A DNA stretch of 64,000 nt from Gluconobacter kanchanaburiensis NBRC 103587 (GTDB lineage Bacteria > Pseudomonadota > Alphaproteobacteria > Acetobacterales > Acetobacteraceae), in the NCBI RefSeq assembly GCF_007988905.1, contig NZ_BJVA01000002.1, positions 124,001-188,000 of the forward strand, written 5' to 3'. A model generated the notes under the pieces. The model was given only the letters and a program-made list of their open reading frames with translations, searched no databases and was not told where the DNA came from. Shown piece after piece: positions 27,699-36,997 of the stretch. Position 1 is the first letter of the stretch, and each line of letters starts with the position of its first letter. Made by a program: the position numbers and the translations under genes.

Positions 27699-28292
27699 GT
27701 GAGCTGGTTTTACGAGGAGCATGGCGCCCGCAAGGGACCAGTAACCGCCGACGGCATGAAAGCCCTCGTCACGGAAGGGATCATCGGACATTCCACCCTG
27801 TGCTGGACTGAGAGTTTCGGTGGCGAGTGGCACCCTGCGGGAAGCTGCGTTTTCTGGCCGCCCCAGCCGGAGGGCGTTCCGCCGGCCCTTCCCACCAGCC
27901 TGATCTCGAACCGCTGGCTGTGGCTCAGCCTGATCGGCCCGTTTTTTGGCGGCATGGTGATTGGAATACTGGAAGGCTTCGGCCTTATTCCAGAATTCGC
28001 TAGCAATATCGGTTCCACGATCTTCCGTATCGGCATTTTCTACTGCGCGCTGATCATGGACCGTCGAAGCCTGCTCGCAGCGGGTTTCCGTCCTGGCACG
28101 ATGCTATGGATCCTTCTGCCGCCGCTTTATTTCTGGCGGCGCATCCAGATTGTCGGACACGGAATGCTGCTTTTCTTCCTGTCGGTTCTGCTCTTCCTAT
28201 GCGAATTTCTTCCGGCCCTGACCAATGTCTGGCACATTCTCCCCGATGGGGGACTGTCCAGCTATGTATCGCGGCGCTCCTACGACCTCTGA
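27699..28292 (+). CDS. GYF_2-domain membrane protein (DUF4339)
   Basis: A 197-residue protein starting at GTG 27699 behind GGGAAGAGGA. Residues about 1-48 form a GYF_2 domain (SWFYEEHGARKGPVT, LCWTESFGGEWHPAG), a fold that usually binds proline-rich peptides. About four membrane helices follow (residues about 74-95, 105-122, 128-148 and 151-175). It lies between a terminator and a convergent glycosyltransferase, so it is likely monocistronic. Function unknown. Confidence 0.75.
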   Translation: MSWFYEEHGARKGPVTADGMKALVTEGIIGHSTLCWTESFGGEWHPAGSCVFWPPQPEGVPPALPTSLISNRWLWLSLIGPFFGGMVIGILEGFGLIPEFASNIGSTIFRIGIFYCALIMDRRSLLAAGFRPGTMLWILLPPLYFWRRIQIVGHGMLLFFLSVLLFLCEFLPALTNVWHILPDGGLSSYVSRRSYDL

Positions 28293-28296
28293 GCCG

Positions 28297-29337
28297 TCAG
28301 CAGTAGCGGCGGTAAAACGCTTCCACGCGGGCTGCCGCAGTGGCGATCCGGTAACGCGACATATCCCATAGGCAAGCTGAAGACCCTTCCAGCCGTCGCA
28401 GCCCCTTCATCAGGTCTTCCAGACTGTCCGGAGCAAAAAGACAGTCCGGCATATCGCACAGGATGTCCTTCAGACCGCCGACCGCCGAAGCACAGACCGG
28501 AAGCCCCGCCTCCATCGCTTCCAGCAGCACCAGACCGAACGCCTCGTGACGCGACGGCACAACAAACGCGTCAAACGCCGCCAGCAGATCAGGCATATCC
28601 GTACGATACCCGGCGAAAACAATATCACGCCGTCCTGCTGCTTCCGCTTCCAGCGCCCTACGTTCCGGACCATCTCCCACCAGAACCAGCCGGGTGCCGG
28701 AACACAGAGCAGCCTGTTTCCAGGCCCGGATCAGAAACCCGAAGTTTTTCTCCGGCACCATGCGCCCTGCAGCCCCGATCACGACTGCTTCCGGGGAAAG
28801 ATTCCACTCCTGTCTCAGCTGTGTCCTGAGTTCAGCCCGCAGGAGGGGCGTGGACGAAGAAGGCAGTGTCCAGTTCGGAATGACCGCTGAAGCAGCACGT
28901 TGCCGTTCCGGCAGCCCTGCCTGCTGCCATGACGCCACACAAACAAGCCCGTCGTGAATACTGTAGCTGCGTCCGCGATAGTCTGTATGCAATGTGGCCA
29001 GAAGGGGAGCGCGCCCCGCCAGCCCCGCCCGTTTCAGCCAGCTTGCCCGGGCCGAGGCCCGCCCGAGATGGGTGTGGACGATATCATAGTGGCCGCTCCG
29101 CATCTCGCGCGCCAGTGTGCCCAGATATCCTGCGGCCCCTGCCCTGAGTATTCTTACACCCGGGCCGAGATAGCGGGTGATATCGCCACCCGTCCGAGGA
29201 TCGGCGGTCCTGCGTTCAAGCAGGAGCGTGACGTCATGAATCTGCGCCTGAATGGCTGTAAGTTCCGCAACATGACGCTCCGTCCCCGCGAATTCGCAGG
29301 TCGACAGACAGTGCAGAATTCTCAGTTGGGACGTCAC
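28297..29337 (-). CDS. Glycosyltransferase family 4 (GT-B)
   Basis: A protein of about 346 residues. The GTG at 29337 was chosen because it has AAGGA upstream and clears the previous gene; a GTG at 29424 would extend it. GT-B features include HVAELT, a nucleotide-sugar site VVIGAAGRMVPEKNFGFL and E-x7-E (SRHEAFGLVLLEAMEAGLP). It is probably cytoplasmic and acts on lipid-linked sugars or LPS. A membrane protein gene lies just upstream on the same strand. Donor and acceptor are unknown. Confidence 0.88.
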   Translation of the reverse strand: MTSQLRILHCLSTCEFAGTERHVAELTAIQAQIHDVTLLLERRTADPRTGGDITRYLGPGVRILRAGAAGYLGTLAREMRSGHYDIVHTHLGRASARASWLKRAGLAGRAPLLATLHTDYRGRSYSIHDGLVCVASWQQAGLPERQRAASAVIPNWTLPSSSTPLLRAELRTQLRQEWNLSPEAVVIGAAGRMVPEKNFGFLIRAWKQAALCSGTRLVLVGDGPERRALEAEAAGRRDIVFAGYRTDMPDLLAAFDAFVVPSRHEAFGLVLLEAMEAGLPVCASAVGGLKDILCDMPDCLFAPDSLEDLMKGLRRLEGSSACLWDMSRYRIATAAARVEAFYRRYC

Positions 29338-29371
29338 ACGCTGCGTTCCTTCCCGACGACGTGACGGGCCA

Positions 29372-29911
29372 TCAGGACCCGATCCGTCCCCCGGCACTCC
29401 ATACACCTTCGATAACAGTCCCACGACGGCCCGCCATGCGCTGACGAGGCGGGTGCGGCTGACAGGCCACGAGATAAAGCCCCACGGAGAACAGGATCAT
29501 GGAGATCGTGTTCAACTGATCGATCAGCCAGAAGGCGCCTGCCGGGGCGCCCATGTTCCGGAAGAACTGATAAGCCAGAAAACCAACGGAGAGCAGCCGC
29601 ATCGCCCGCAGCATGGGGCGGAGCGGGTTGAGCATTCCGGGGCGCACCATCGGCGCGGAGCGGCGCATCCCAAGAAAGAAGGCCAGACTGACGCCCCAGA
29701 TCAGGATGCCGTCAATCATCGTCCCGAGCGTGGCGCCGAACAACAGAACTGGCAGCAGGAGCGAAAGACCGTTCAGCATCAGCGCCCCAAGCTGACAACT
29801 CAGACCAAGATGCAAAGCCGTCAGGCGTTCGGGCAACCGGTCGGCCACGGACTGGAACAGATGATCGATCAGCCAGTCATCCATCCGGACAAGAGTTTGG
29901 GATAGGGTCAT
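29372..29911 (-). CDS. Predicted integral membrane protein, unknown function
   Basis: About 179 residues from an ATG at 29911. Three or four membrane helices are predicted: GLSLLLPVLLFGATLGTM, ILIWGVSLAFFLGM, LLSVGFLAYQFF and TISMILFSVGLYLVAC. It precedes the GT4 gene, 34 bp away, with which it is probably co-transcribed, so it may be part of the same envelope task. No family recognised. Confidence 0.65.
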   Translation of the reverse strand: MTLSQTLVRMDDWLIDHLFQSVADRLPERLTALHLGLSCQLGALMLNGLSLLLPVLLFGATLGTMIDGILIWGVSLAFFLGMRRSAPMVRPGMLNPLRPMLRAMRLLSVGFLAYQFFRNMGAPAGAFWLIDQLNTISMILFSVGLYLVACQPHPPRQRMAGRRGTVIEGVWSAGGRIGS

Positions 29912-30078
29912 TGCGGGAAGTCTAGCCAGCCCTCCGCTGCTCTGCACATATTTTTTTCTTCATGAAACGCCGGATGTGCGTCCAGAGAGCAGCCGTGAGA
30001 GGCCGATGCTGGACAGCGGCCGTTACAGACGGTTTACTTGCGACGACATCACGTTTTCCACTGGAAAGTCTCCGCTTC

Positions 30079-32793
30079 ATGTCCGCACTCTCCCGTCTGT
30101 CGCGCCCTTCCCTGCTGACCGCTTCCCTGCTGGCGGCCTCCATGCTGGCGCCGCCGGTGCTCGCGGAGGCCCACGCCGCCGCCACACCCGAAGCGGTCGC
30201 CAGCGCGGCTACAGCGACAGTGACACGGGCGACGCTCTCCAACGGTCTGCGGGTGATCGTGGTGCGTGATACGCTCGCTCCGGTCGTGCAGACCATGCTG
30301 AATTATGAGACCGGCTCGGTGAACGCGCCCAAGGGTTTTCCTGGCACCGCGCACGCCCTTGAACACATGATGTTCAACGGTTCGAAAACTCTTTCGCGCG
30401 ACCAGCTCTCCACCATCAGCGCGCAGCTCGGCAACAATGACAACGCCGACACGACGTCGGACGTCACCCAATATTACTTCAAGGCCCCGGCCAGCGACCT
30501 GGACGTCCTTCTGCGGATCGAGGCCGGACGCATGCGCGGCCTGAACATCACGGAAGCCGAATGGGCCCATGAAAAGGGGGCGATCGAACAGGAGGTTTCC
30601 CGCGACCTGTCCAGCCCGATCTACCGCTATCTGTCACAGATCCGCGCAGCCCTCTATGCCGGAACGCCTTACGAGCAGGACGCTCTCGGCACCCGCCCGT
30701 CCTTCGACGCTACAACCGCCCCGCTACTGAAAAAATTCTATGACTCCTGGTATGCGCCCAACAACGCCGTTCTGGTGATCACCGGTGACGTAGACCCGCA
30801 GGATACGCTGAAGAAGGTCGAGGCTGCTTTCGGCAGCATTCCCGCCTCCACCCTCCCCGCACGCGGGATCGTTTCCCCGACCCCGGCCAAGGCACAGAGC
30901 ATCGCACTCGATACCGATCTCCCGATTGGACTGGTGACGATGGCCTGGCGCATGCCGGGGCAACGTGATCCCGATTATGCCGCGACCACCCTGCTTGCCG
31001 ATGCCATCAGCAGCCAGCGCGCCGCCCTTTTCGACCTCGTGCCGTCCGGCAAGGCGCTCGATACGGGTTTCATGTATGACCCCGACGCACAGGCCGGTCT
31101 GGGCGTGGTCTATGCGGGCTTTCCCAAGGGCAGCAATCCCGGCGCGGTGCGGGCCAGCGTCGCCGCCATCATGGAGAATTTCCGCACCCACGGCATTCCG
31201 GCCGACTTGATCGAAGCGGCCCGCCGCAAGGAAATCGCGGCGCTGGAATTCAACGCCAACAGCATTTCCGGCCTTGCCGAAACCTGGTCCCAGGCTATCG
31301 CCATCCAGCATCTGAACGACCCGCAGGATATGCTGGCCGCTTTCCGCAACGTCACGAAAGATCAGGTCGATGCACTGGCGAAGAAACTGCTCGACCCGGC
31401 CCACGCCATCAGCGCGACCCTGACGCCTAGCGCCTCCGGCAAGCCGGTGGGTGAAAAAGGTTTCGGTGGCGCAGAATCCTTCAACACACCGCCTTCCGGC
31501 AAAGTGGCCCTCCCGGACTGGGCGCAGCAGGCCCTCGCACGCCTGACGATCCCTGCCGCGGCGCCGCTTCCCGCCGCCTATACACTGTCCAATGGACTGC
31601 ATCTTCTCGTCCAGCCCGAGCATGTGAGCCATACGATCGAACTGGTCGGCTCCATTCGGCAGAACGCGGATCTGGAACAGCCCGCCGGTCAGGAGGGTGT
31701 GGCCGATGTGACGCAGCAGATGTTCCTGTATGGCAGCAAAACGCATGACCGTCTGGCGCTTGCCCGCGCACTCGACGACCTGTCAGCAGATGAGGAAGCC
31801 GGTTCCTCCTTCTCACTGAGCACCCTGACGCCGAATTTCAGCAAAGGCCTCGCCCTGCTTGCGGATCATGAGCTGAACCCCGCTTTCCCGGAAAAAGCCT
31901 TCCGCGTCACCCAGATGCAGGCCGCGCAGGCACAGGCCGGCGAACTCCAGTCTCCGGGCTATCGTTTTGGCCGCGCGGCACGCAAAGCGCTCGTTCCCGC
32001 TCAGGATCCGACGCTGCGTGAAGCGACCCCTGCCACGATCGGAAAGCTGACCCTCGCCGACGTTCAGGCCTATTACGCCCACGCCTATCGTCCGGACCTG
32101 ACCACCATCGTCATCGTCGGCGACATTACGCCAGAGGCCGCACGGGCCGAAGTTGAAAAAGCCTTTGGAGGCTGGAAGGCCACAGGACCAAAGCCCGTGG
32201 TCGATCTGCCTGAAATTCCCCTCAGCCGTGCCTCCCATGCCGTGGTCGCCGATCCCGGGCGCTCCCAGGACGAAGTCAAGCTGGTTGAGACCATGGGCAT
32301 GAAAGTGACCGATCCGGACCGCCATGCGCTCGCCGTTGGCAACACCATTCTGGGAGATGGCTTTTCATCGCGCCTGATGCAGGATCTACGCGTCAAGACG
32401 GGGTATGTTTATGGCGCAGGAAGTGGTTTCAACTATTCCCGCACCCGGAGCGGCTTCGGCATCACCTTCGGCGCGGATCCGGACAAGGTCAGCAAGGCAC
32501 GGGCTCTTGCGGTCAAGGATGTCGAGGACATGCGCAATACACCTGTCTCACAGGAAAGCCTTGATCTTGCCAAGGCGTCCCTGCTGCGGAGCCAGCCGAT
32601 GTCGCGCGCAAGCTTCACCGCTCTGGCCGGCAGCTACCTGTCCCTGATTGCTTTGGACCTGCCGCTCGACAGCCCGGCAAAAGCTGCCCAGGCTATTTAT
32701 GACATGACCCCTCAGCAGGTTCAGACCGCTTTCCACAAATGGGTCCGTCCGGCAGATCTTGCCCAGGTCGTAATGGGCCCGCAGCCGAACTGA
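30079..32793 (+). CDS. M16-family zinc protease, two-domain, secreted
   Basis: A 904-residue protein. The ATG at 30079 has GGAAAG upstream and is followed by a signal peptide ([21 protein letters not shown]). The inverted zinc motif HxxEH is HALEH at residues 92-96, with the third ligand Glu in EKGAIEQE around 172. A second, inactive M16 half follows from about residue 500 ([17 protein letters not shown]). Pitrilysin/insulinase-type enzymes degrade peptides. A strong terminator follows. A single gene with both halves suggests a one-chain enzyme. Confidence 0.92.
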   Translation: MSALSRLSRPSLLTASLLAASMLAPPVLAEAHAAATPEAVASAATATVTRATLSNGLRVIVVRDTLAPVVQTMLNYETGSVNAPKGFPGTAHALEHMMFNGSKTLSRDQLSTISAQLGNNDNADTTSDVTQYYFKAPASDLDVLLRIEAGRMRGLNITEAEWAHEKGAIEQEVSRDLSSPIYRYLSQIRAALYAGTPYEQDALGTRPSFDATTAPLLKKFYDSWYAPNNAVLVITGDVDPQDTLKKVEAAFGSIPASTLPARGIVSPTPAKAQSIALDTDLPIGLVTMAWRMPGQRDPDYAATTLLADAISSQRAALFDLVPSGKALDTGFMYDPDAQAGLGVVYAGFPKGSNPGAVRASVAAIMENFRTHGIPADLIEAARRKEIAALEFNANSISGLAETWSQAIAIQHLNDPQDMLAAFRNVTKDQVDALAKKLLDPAHAISATLTPSASGKPVGEKGFGGAESFNTPPSGKVALPDWAQQALARLTIPAAAPLPAAYTLSNGLHLLVQPEHVSHTIELVGSIRQNADLEQPAGQEGVADVTQQMFLYGSKTHDRLALARALDDLSADEEAGSSFSLSTLTPNFSKGLALLADHELNPAFPEKAFRVTQMQAAQAQAGELQSPGYRFGRAARKALVPAQDPTLREATPATIGKLTLADVQAYYAHAYRPDLTTIVIVGDITPEAARAEVEKAFGGWKATGPKPVVDLPEIPLSRASHAVVADPGRSQDEVKLVETMGMKVTDPDRHALAVGNTILGDGFSSRLMQDLRVKTGYVYGAGSGFNYSRTRSGFGITFGADPDKVSKARALAVKDVEDMRNTPVSQESLDLAKASLLRSQPMSRASFTALAGSYLSLIALDLPLDSPAKAAQAIYDMTPQQVQTAFHKWVRPADLAQVVMGPQPN

Positions 32794-32815
32794 CAGGGCG
32801 CCAACCACCTCCAGC

Positions 32816-32849
32816 AAAAAAGGCCGCGGATTGCTCCGCGGCCTTTTTT
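32816..32849 (+). terminator. Rho-independent terminator after the M16 protease gene
   Basis: GGCCGCGGA and TCCGCGGCC pair around TTGC, flanked by AAAAAA and TTTTTT. It stands between the convergent protease and glycosyltransferase genes and can stop both strands. Confidence 0.92.
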
Positions 32850-32904
32850 CGTCTGTTTTCCCTAACCGGATCAGGGGCTCGCCCAACAGAAGCGAATCGG
32901 CTTT

Positions 32905-33933
32905 TCAGCCGATCAGCCCCTCGTCCTTCAGAACGCGCAACGCATACTGGATACGATGCTTGTACAGATGTTCGGACTGCGTCCGGGCCTGTGCCTTGCG
33001 CGCCATCGTGACGCGCAGATCATTGTTCTCAAGATAGGTACCGACCAGCCGTTCGAAATCCACACGGTTGGAGAACACCGGGATCTCGTCTGCGGAATAG
33101 TAGCGACGGATCTCGTGCGTATCCTCATGGAAAACCTGAAACGCCCCTGCCAGCGCGGCTTCGAACGTCCGGGGTCCCGGCGTGGACGGCGCGATGATGA
33201 AACGCTTGTTCTCGAAGCTCAGCGAACGGCCAAGGTTCAGCACCAGCTTGGAACGGCGATAGAGTTCCACAAGCTGGGACTTCTCGATCCGGGCATCGGA
33301 GAACCCGATGCCCAGTTCACCCCAGCCCGGTCCCACGATCTTGATGTTCAGGTCCCGCAGGACCGGGAGAAGATTGCGAACGATGTCCTTGCGGTTGGTG
33401 AACGCCACACCGCAGAACAGAACGTCGATCGTCTTTTCCGAGTTCGCATCAATTTCGCCGTAATGCAGCTTCGGGCTGGCTGCCAGCGGCAGATGAAAGA
33501 CGCGCTCACGCTGGTAGAAATTGTGCCCCCAGCGGTCGCAGGAGAAAATCACGTCGAAATCGTCAGCAATGCGGTAGTTCGCATCCTGCTCATAGGGATC
33601 TTCCGTCGCCCAGAAGACCGTCACGGCACCGATCTTCTTCGCTTCACGGCAGACCTCACCGAAATATGTGCTTTCCGGCAGATAGGAACCAATGGCGAAA
33701 ACGATCGTCGGCTTCAGGATCCTGATGGAACTGGCAGCGGCCGAAATATGAACCGCCGTGACATTATCCTCACCGAAACAGTCCGCCCAGCCATCCATAA
33801 TGGATTCACGGATCTGCGCATTGGCCTGGCTTTCGTACCTACCTCCGCTGCAGACAAGAACCCGGCCGGTCAGGCTGGCATTTTTGCTCCGGTCTTTTGC
33901 CGGCTTCACGGCCGTTTCATTCACTGCGTCCAT
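32905..33933 (-). CDS. CgeB-family glycosyltransferase-like protein
   Basis: A 342-residue protein. The ATG at 33933 has AGGA 5 nt upstream. It resembles CgeB/DUF3880 proteins with a GT-B C-terminal half (PGPRTFEAALAGAFQV). Marker blocks such as VFWATEDP and FHLPLAASP recur in the first 320 residues of the protein at 36998-40345, showing that the two are paralogues. It is the last gene of a three-gene glycosyltransferase operon on the minus strand, 49 bp after the upstream gene. No signal or membrane helix is seen. Substrates unknown. Confidence 0.8.
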   Translation of the reverse strand: MDAVNETAVKPAKDRSKNASLTGRVLVCSGGRYESQANAQIRESIMDGWADCFGEDNVTAVHISAAASSIRILKPTIVFAIGSYLPESTYFGEVCREAKKIGAVTVFWATEDPYEQDANYRIADDFDVIFSCDRWGHNFYQRERVFHLPLAASPKLHYGEIDANSEKTIDVLFCGVAFTNRKDIVRNLLPVLRDLNIKIVGPGWGELGIGFSDARIEKSQLVELYRRSKLVLNLGRSLSFENKRFIIAPSTPGPRTFEAALAGAFQVFHEDTHEIRRYYSADEIPVFSNRVDFERLVGTYLENNDLRVTMARKAQARTQSEHLYKHRIQYALRVLKDEGLIG

Positions 33934-33982
33934 AACGTTCCTGTTCTCCCCAACCCTTCTTGACCGTTTTTTACCGGTCATG

Positions 33983-36973
33983 TCATGCAATGCAGGTCTT
34001 GATGATATCCGAAAGTTGCTGCCGGAACCGGACCGGAGAGCAATCACGTTCGATCGCACCGAGCGCCCCCTGCCGCAGATTTTCCCACAGTTCCCTGTCC
34101 TGATAAAGCCGCTCCACCGCATTCGCGAACGCCACAGGGTCGTTCGCGGGTGCAGCGAGCACCTCCATACCGTCCGCCCAACCCACTTCTTCGCGAAGGA
34201 GCGTCGTTACCACCTGCGGCAGACCATAGGAGGCGGCTTCATGAACCTTGAAAGGAATTCCCCCCGCAAAGCGGGTCGGCGCCACGAAGACCCGATGCCG
34301 GTCGAACAGTTCCCGCGGATCTCCGACTGGCCCCATGATCTCGACCCGGCTGTTTCCGGAAAAAACAGTCATGTCCACATCGGGGCCGACATAGCCCGCA
34401 ATCGTGAAATGAATTTCCGGCGGCAGCATCTGGTCCAGTAGCGGGAGTACGTCCTCCACGAACCAGATCAGACTGTCATGATTGGGAGAGCCTTCATCAT
34501 GGATCGCGCCGAAAAAGAGAATGTTGTGACGCGCCTCAAACGGAGCCGGGGTCGGCTGTGAGAAGAGCTCGTGTCCCAGCACGGAGACATGATCATAACC
34601 CGCACGGCGCACAAGATCCGCATCATGAGCGGTCACCGCAACGATACGCTGGCAGAATCTGGCACAGTCCAGTTCCTGATGAAGCATGTCGTCCAGACTG
34701 ATATCGGCTTCCGGCAACCCAAGAACCCTGATGCGCTCCAGTGTCCGGGGAGTCGCGATCACCTCGGTATCCAGAACCGGCCCCGCTGCTGGCAGGTAGC
34801 GATTCGACTCATTCAAGAGTGGCAGCAGACGCGCCATGTTATGCGTCCGGCCGATCCACAGAAGATCGTAGTAGCCGACGCGTTCCTGTAGAAAGTCAGC
34901 AAAGTCAGACAGATCCTGATCGACGATCAGCTCGACCGTTTCAGGAAAATCTCCAAACAGGTCAATCGCGGTCTGGTCACGGCGCATGATCGGAAAAACC
35001 GTGACCTGATATCCCAGCGCCGTCATTTCACGGATGATGTCGTTGGAGCGGACATATCCCGACCCCAGACGACGCAGCGGGAGACGATCCTCAATGAAAA
35101 GGATCCTCTTGCGCTGACTGATCCGGTGTTCCCGTCCCAGAACGGCGTTCCGGATATGGGCAGGCTGTTGGTAACGCAGGAAATCCTGCTGGAGCCGCGC
35201 AAAGGTCTTGAGATTGCCCTGAATCAGGGCATGCGAACCGGCAGCCCCCGAACTGCCGAACTCCAGATGCTCAATCGCCACACCGGGATCATAGACGATC
35301 CGCATTCCGGCCCGAATGATGCGCACGCACAGATCCGCATCTTCGAAATAGGCCGGCATGTAACGGGTATCGTATCCCCCGAGACGCCGCAGCAGGGCCG
35401 TTCTGACCATAAGGAAAGCAGCGGAACAGTAATCGACGTCCCGGACAAAATTCGCTGTTGTCAGATTGGGGTCATCTTCCCGCAGATACCCGTAGGTCGC
35501 TCCATCGCGCCAGATGATCGAACCCGCTTCCTGAAGATGCATGTTGGTCCGGATGAGCTTGCCGCCCACGGCCCCGATCCCCGCATCAGAGCGCAGACGT
35601 GCGAGAGCATGGACAATGGCATCCGGATACAGGCGCACATCGTTGTTCAGATACAGGACAAAAGGCGCTTCCGCCTTTTCAAGAGCAAGATTGCACCCCT
35701 GCAGATAACCGATGTTATGCCGATATCGCAGGATCGTGGCGCCACGGACCATGCGCCCGATGTGACGCGTCTGGTCGTGGGAGCCCGAGTCCACCAGAAC
35801 AAGCTGGATGGCACCGGCGTAATTGGCCCGCAGGGACGCCAGCGCCTGCGCTGTCAGAGCGATCCGGTCATAAACGACCATCAGAACACTGACTTCTGGA
35901 ATGCCGTGGACCGTAAAATCCAGGGGATGCCGGACCAGCGACGGCAGAATGGCCTCGGCTTCACGCTCGAAAAGAATCCGGGAGTGTTCTTCCGGCAGTT
36001 CGGAAACTGAAGCAAGAGCAGCCATCCGTCCTTCGCCCAGCCCCGTCCGGCCCGCGACCAGATGCGCAAAAGCGCTGTCATACAAGCGATTGCGGACGTC
36101 GTTACGGACCTGTGTCTGCGCCAGATGCGCTGCCAGATCGACCCCTTCCTGGGGGATACGGCCTTCCTGCGCACCATAGCGCACGAAATGATCGTACCCG
36201 TTTCGGAAATAGCCATTCTCCAGAGACGGCACCATGTCGGGACTGGACTGGGCGTAATATTGCTCGGAGAAAAATTCCTGCGGATCGAAGAGCCTCGGCG
36301 TCTCGTTCGTCAGGTAGTGATGCAGGGCGCTCGAATACTGACCTGCGGCGATCTCCTGCCTGACTTCCGGATACCGCGTCAGATACCAGACCGGATCGAA
36401 ATACCATGATACGCGCCCCGCATCGGCGACATGCGCCGGCAGGCCGAGCCACGAGCTGAACAGGCCGATCCGGCTGTCAAAATGGTCGGGAAATGTCAGG
36501 GACAGTTCGCGGCAGAGTTCCTCATCAAAAAAGTGATGCCCGCGATAGTAATGGCTTTCCCCGGTTTCAAGGTAGTGATCGTAGCCATTACGAAAACCGT
36601 TTTCGTTGAAGAAACGCTGGGTCAGCTCGGGGTAGCGGCGGCGATAGCCGGGTTCGTCGAACAGCCAGTGCGGCGAATGGGTTTTGTACCCCGTCGCCAT
36701 GTAATGTTCGAACCCCGACGCCCAGTCCTCGCGGATCAGGCCCTGACGCACATCCTTATGGGCGTCCCGATACCACATTTCATCAAAGTAGCGGTTGGGA
36801 GAATGTCCGTAGCGCTGGCCCGTCTGCAGGTAGAACGCATACGGGTCTTCCTGCCCTTCCTCCCGCATCCAGTCCCGCACCTCGGGGTACCGCAACAGAT
36901 ACCACTGGGTATCGAAGCGGGACCACCGAGGCTCGCGGTTTTCCCTCACAGGCCTTGAAACACCATCGGACAT
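33983..36973 (-). CDS. Large modular glycosyltransferase: WYL-type repeats, GT2 and GT4-like domains
   Basis: A 996-residue protein with three parts. Residues about 18-275 hold about six repeats of FD..WYL..YPEVR...HYL..G type (FDTQWYLLRYPEVR and FDPVWYLTRYPEVR are the clearest). Residues about 358-600 form a GT2 domain (VSVLMVVYDRIALT, YLNNDVRLYPDA with the acidic motif). Residues about 650-996 form a GT-B domain (RILFIEDRLPLRRLGSGY, FFGAIHDEGSPNHDSL). Fused enzymes like this are found in glycan assembly loci. It is the middle gene of the operon. Acceptor unknown. Confidence 0.85.
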   Translation of the reverse strand: MSDGVSRPVRENREPRWSRFDTQWYLLRYPEVRDWMREEGQEDPYAFYLQTGQRYGHSPNRYFDEMWYRDAHKDVRQGLIREDWASGFEHYMATGYKTHSPHWLFDEPGYRRRYPELTQRFFNENGFRNGYDHYLETGESHYYRGHHFFDEELCRELSLTFPDHFDSRIGLFSSWLGLPAHVADAGRVSWYFDPVWYLTRYPEVRQEIAAGQYSSALHHYLTNETPRLFDPQEFFSEQYYAQSSPDMVPSLENGYFRNGYDHFVRYGAQEGRIPQEGVDLAAHLAQTQVRNDVRNRLYDSAFAHLVAGRTGLGEGRMAALASVSELPEEHSRILFEREAEAILPSLVRHPLDFTVHGIPEVSVLMVVYDRIALTAQALASLRANYAGAIQLVLVDSGSHDQTRHIGRMVRGATILRYRHNIGYLQGCNLALEKAEAPFVLYLNNDVRLYPDAIVHALARLRSDAGIGAVGGKLIRTNMHLQEAGSIIWRDGATYGYLREDDPNLTTANFVRDVDYCSAAFLMVRTALLRRLGGYDTRYMPAYFEDADLCVRIIRAGMRIVYDPGVAIEHLEFGSSGAAGSHALIQGNLKTFARLQQDFLRYQQPAHIRNAVLGREHRISQRKRILFIEDRLPLRRLGSGYVRSNDIIREMTALGYQVTVFPIMRRDQTAIDLFGDFPETVELIVDQDLSDFADFLQERVGYYDLLWIGRTHNMARLLPLLNESNRYLPAAGPVLDTEVIATPRTLERIRVLGLPEADISLDDMLHQELDCARFCQRIVAVTAHDADLVRRAGYDHVSVLGHELFSQPTPAPFEARHNILFFGAIHDEGSPNHDSLIWFVEDVLPLLDQMLPPEIHFTIAGYVGPDVDMTVFSGNSRVEIMGPVGDPRELFDRHRVFVAPTRFAGGIPFKVHEAASYGLPQVVTTLLREEVGWADGMEVLAAPANDPVAFANAVERLYQDRELWENLRQGALGAIERDCSPVRFRQQLSDIIKTCIA

Positions 36974-36997
36974 CAGGGCAAACCTCCCGCCTGCGGG

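Noticed and set aside
27496-27702. Small open frame directly after the aldehyde dehydrogenase operon
   Set aside because: It runs through the terminator hairpin and has no ribosome binding site.
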